DNA of 40,158 nucleotides from Alicyclobacillus sp. GTDB taxonomy: Bacteria > Bacillota > Bacilli > Alicyclobacillales > Alicyclobacillaceae. A program made the position numbers and the translations under genes. Under the pieces are notes generated by a model. That model did no database searches. It saw only the letters and a program-made list of their open reading frames with translations, and was not told the origin of the DNA. How positions within the stretch are numbered: the first letter of the stretch is position 1; each line of letters opens with the position of its first letter. Positions 39,756 to 40,158 of this stretch are shown here, in pieces. Location of the stretch: contig NZ_JAIMAV010000018.1 in the NCBI RefSeq assembly GCF_023511815.1, positions 1 to 40,158 of the forward strand. The letters are read 5' to 3'.

Positions 39756-40158
39756 AGAGCTCCTCCTCGTCCTTCGTCAGCCGCGCCCGCCAGAGGCGCT
39801 GGTTCTCCGCGTACAGATCCCGCCCCTTTGTGTCGTAGGCGACCAACACCGGGAAATCGCGGACCCAAAGACGGGTGATGGCCTCCGGTCCGAGGTCGGG
39901 ATAGGCCAGAACCTCCTGGCGCTCCACGCAACGCCCCAACAGCGCCCCGGCGCCGCCGGTCGCCACGAAATAAACCGCGCCGTGGCGGCGCATGGCCTCC
40001 TTCACCGCCTCGCTCCGGTATCCCTTGCCGATGGTGGCCACCACGCCCATCTCGAGCATCAGCGGGGTGAACGGGTCCATGCGGCCGCTGGTGGTCGGCC
40101 CCGCCGCGCCGACGGGATGCGCGTCGTCTCCGGGAGACGGGCCGACGTAATAGATCAC
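39724..40158 (-). CDS. Class I fumarase/mesaconase beta part (partial)
   Basis: The C-terminal 144 residues of an Fe-S hydro-lyase; the start lies beyond the window. Diagnostic stretches: IYYVGPSPGDDAHPVGAAGP then TTSGRMDPFTPLML, GVVATIGKGYRSEAVKEAM, and YFVATGGAGALLGR, with LGPEAITRLWVRDFPVLVAY near the end. This is the beta domain of class I fumarase, tartrate dehydratase or mesaconase. Enzymes of this class hydrate fumarate and often mesaconate to (S)-citramalate. Its tight overlap with the regulator of a CoA-transferase/hydratase/lyase operon makes mesaconase activity attractive, but fumarase is equally allowed by sequence. Confidence 0.88.
   Translation of the reverse strand: MIYYVGPSPGDDAHPVGAAGPTTSGRMDPFTPLMLEMGVVATIGKGYRSEAVKEAMRRHGAVYFVATGGAGALLGRCVERQEVLAYPDLGPEAITRLWVRDFPVLVAYDTKGRDLYAENQRLWRARLTKDEEELCGSHQVDLGP

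Noticed and set aside
1-40158. CRISPR array, IS element, prophage, tRNA or rRNA
   Set aside because: No regularly spaced repeats, transposase or integrase motifs, phage genes, or tRNA/rRNA sequences were seen on either strand.

Overview
The window is GC-rich, densely coding chromosomal DNA of an aerobic, endospore-forming member of the Firmicutes, most plausibly an Alicyclobacillaceae-like lineage (my inference; there is no rRNA in the window). Evidence for a sporeformer: two YheC/YheD-type spore-coat ATP-grasp genes and a GerPC-like gene. Evidence for a Firmicute: AGGAGG-type ribosome binding sites with frequent GTG/TTG starts, Bacillus-like PdhA/PdhB/PckA sequences, and sigma-A-type promoters in short AT-rich islands. 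I saw no tRNA, rRNA, IS element, prophage or CRISPR array.

Layout. 1-6161 (minus): a YheC-like gene leads a pyruvate dehydrogenase operon (E1 alpha, E1 beta, E2; no E3), then an acyl-CoA dehydrogenase and a strong terminator. 6276-10589: panD, queF, a small gerP-like pair, an RsmB/RsmF-type rRNA methyltransferase and a thiolase. 10851-12616: a well-promoted DUF2089/DUF4097 operon ending in a tiny membrane protein. 12629-16699: a class V aminotransferase-fold protein that lacks the PLP lysine, coupled to an SDR protein; a conserved-looking 115-aa protein; a cyclophilin; a GNAT-like protein. 16743-21774: aldo/keto reductase, moeA, and a YtrA-type GntR/ABC transporter operon with a visible operator. 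21780-25280: pckA preceded by two CcpN-like boxes, a short YheC/D-like gene, and panE with a structured leader. 25465-30616: a hypothetical gene, a glycosyltransferase, a nucleoside hydrolase, a DUF309 protein and a DUF3311/SSS symporter pair. 30735-31961: an MFS exporter.

32080-40158 (minus) is the most notable block: class I fumarase/mesaconase beta part (cut by the window edge), FCD-type GntR regulator, class III CoA-transferase, MaoC hydratase, CitE-like lyase, acyl-CoA dehydrogenase and a complete TRAP transporter (dctQ, dctM, dctP), closed by a terminator. Gene content matches the itaconate degradation cluster of Pseudomonas (CoA activation, hydration to citramalyl-CoA, cleavage to acetyl-CoA plus pyruvate) together with a dicarboxylate importer. 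I read it as a Gram-positive C5-dicarboxylate (itaconate, mesaconate or citramalate) uptake and catabolism operon. Its products would enter central metabolism near the pyruvate dehydrogenase and PEP carboxykinase encoded in the same window.
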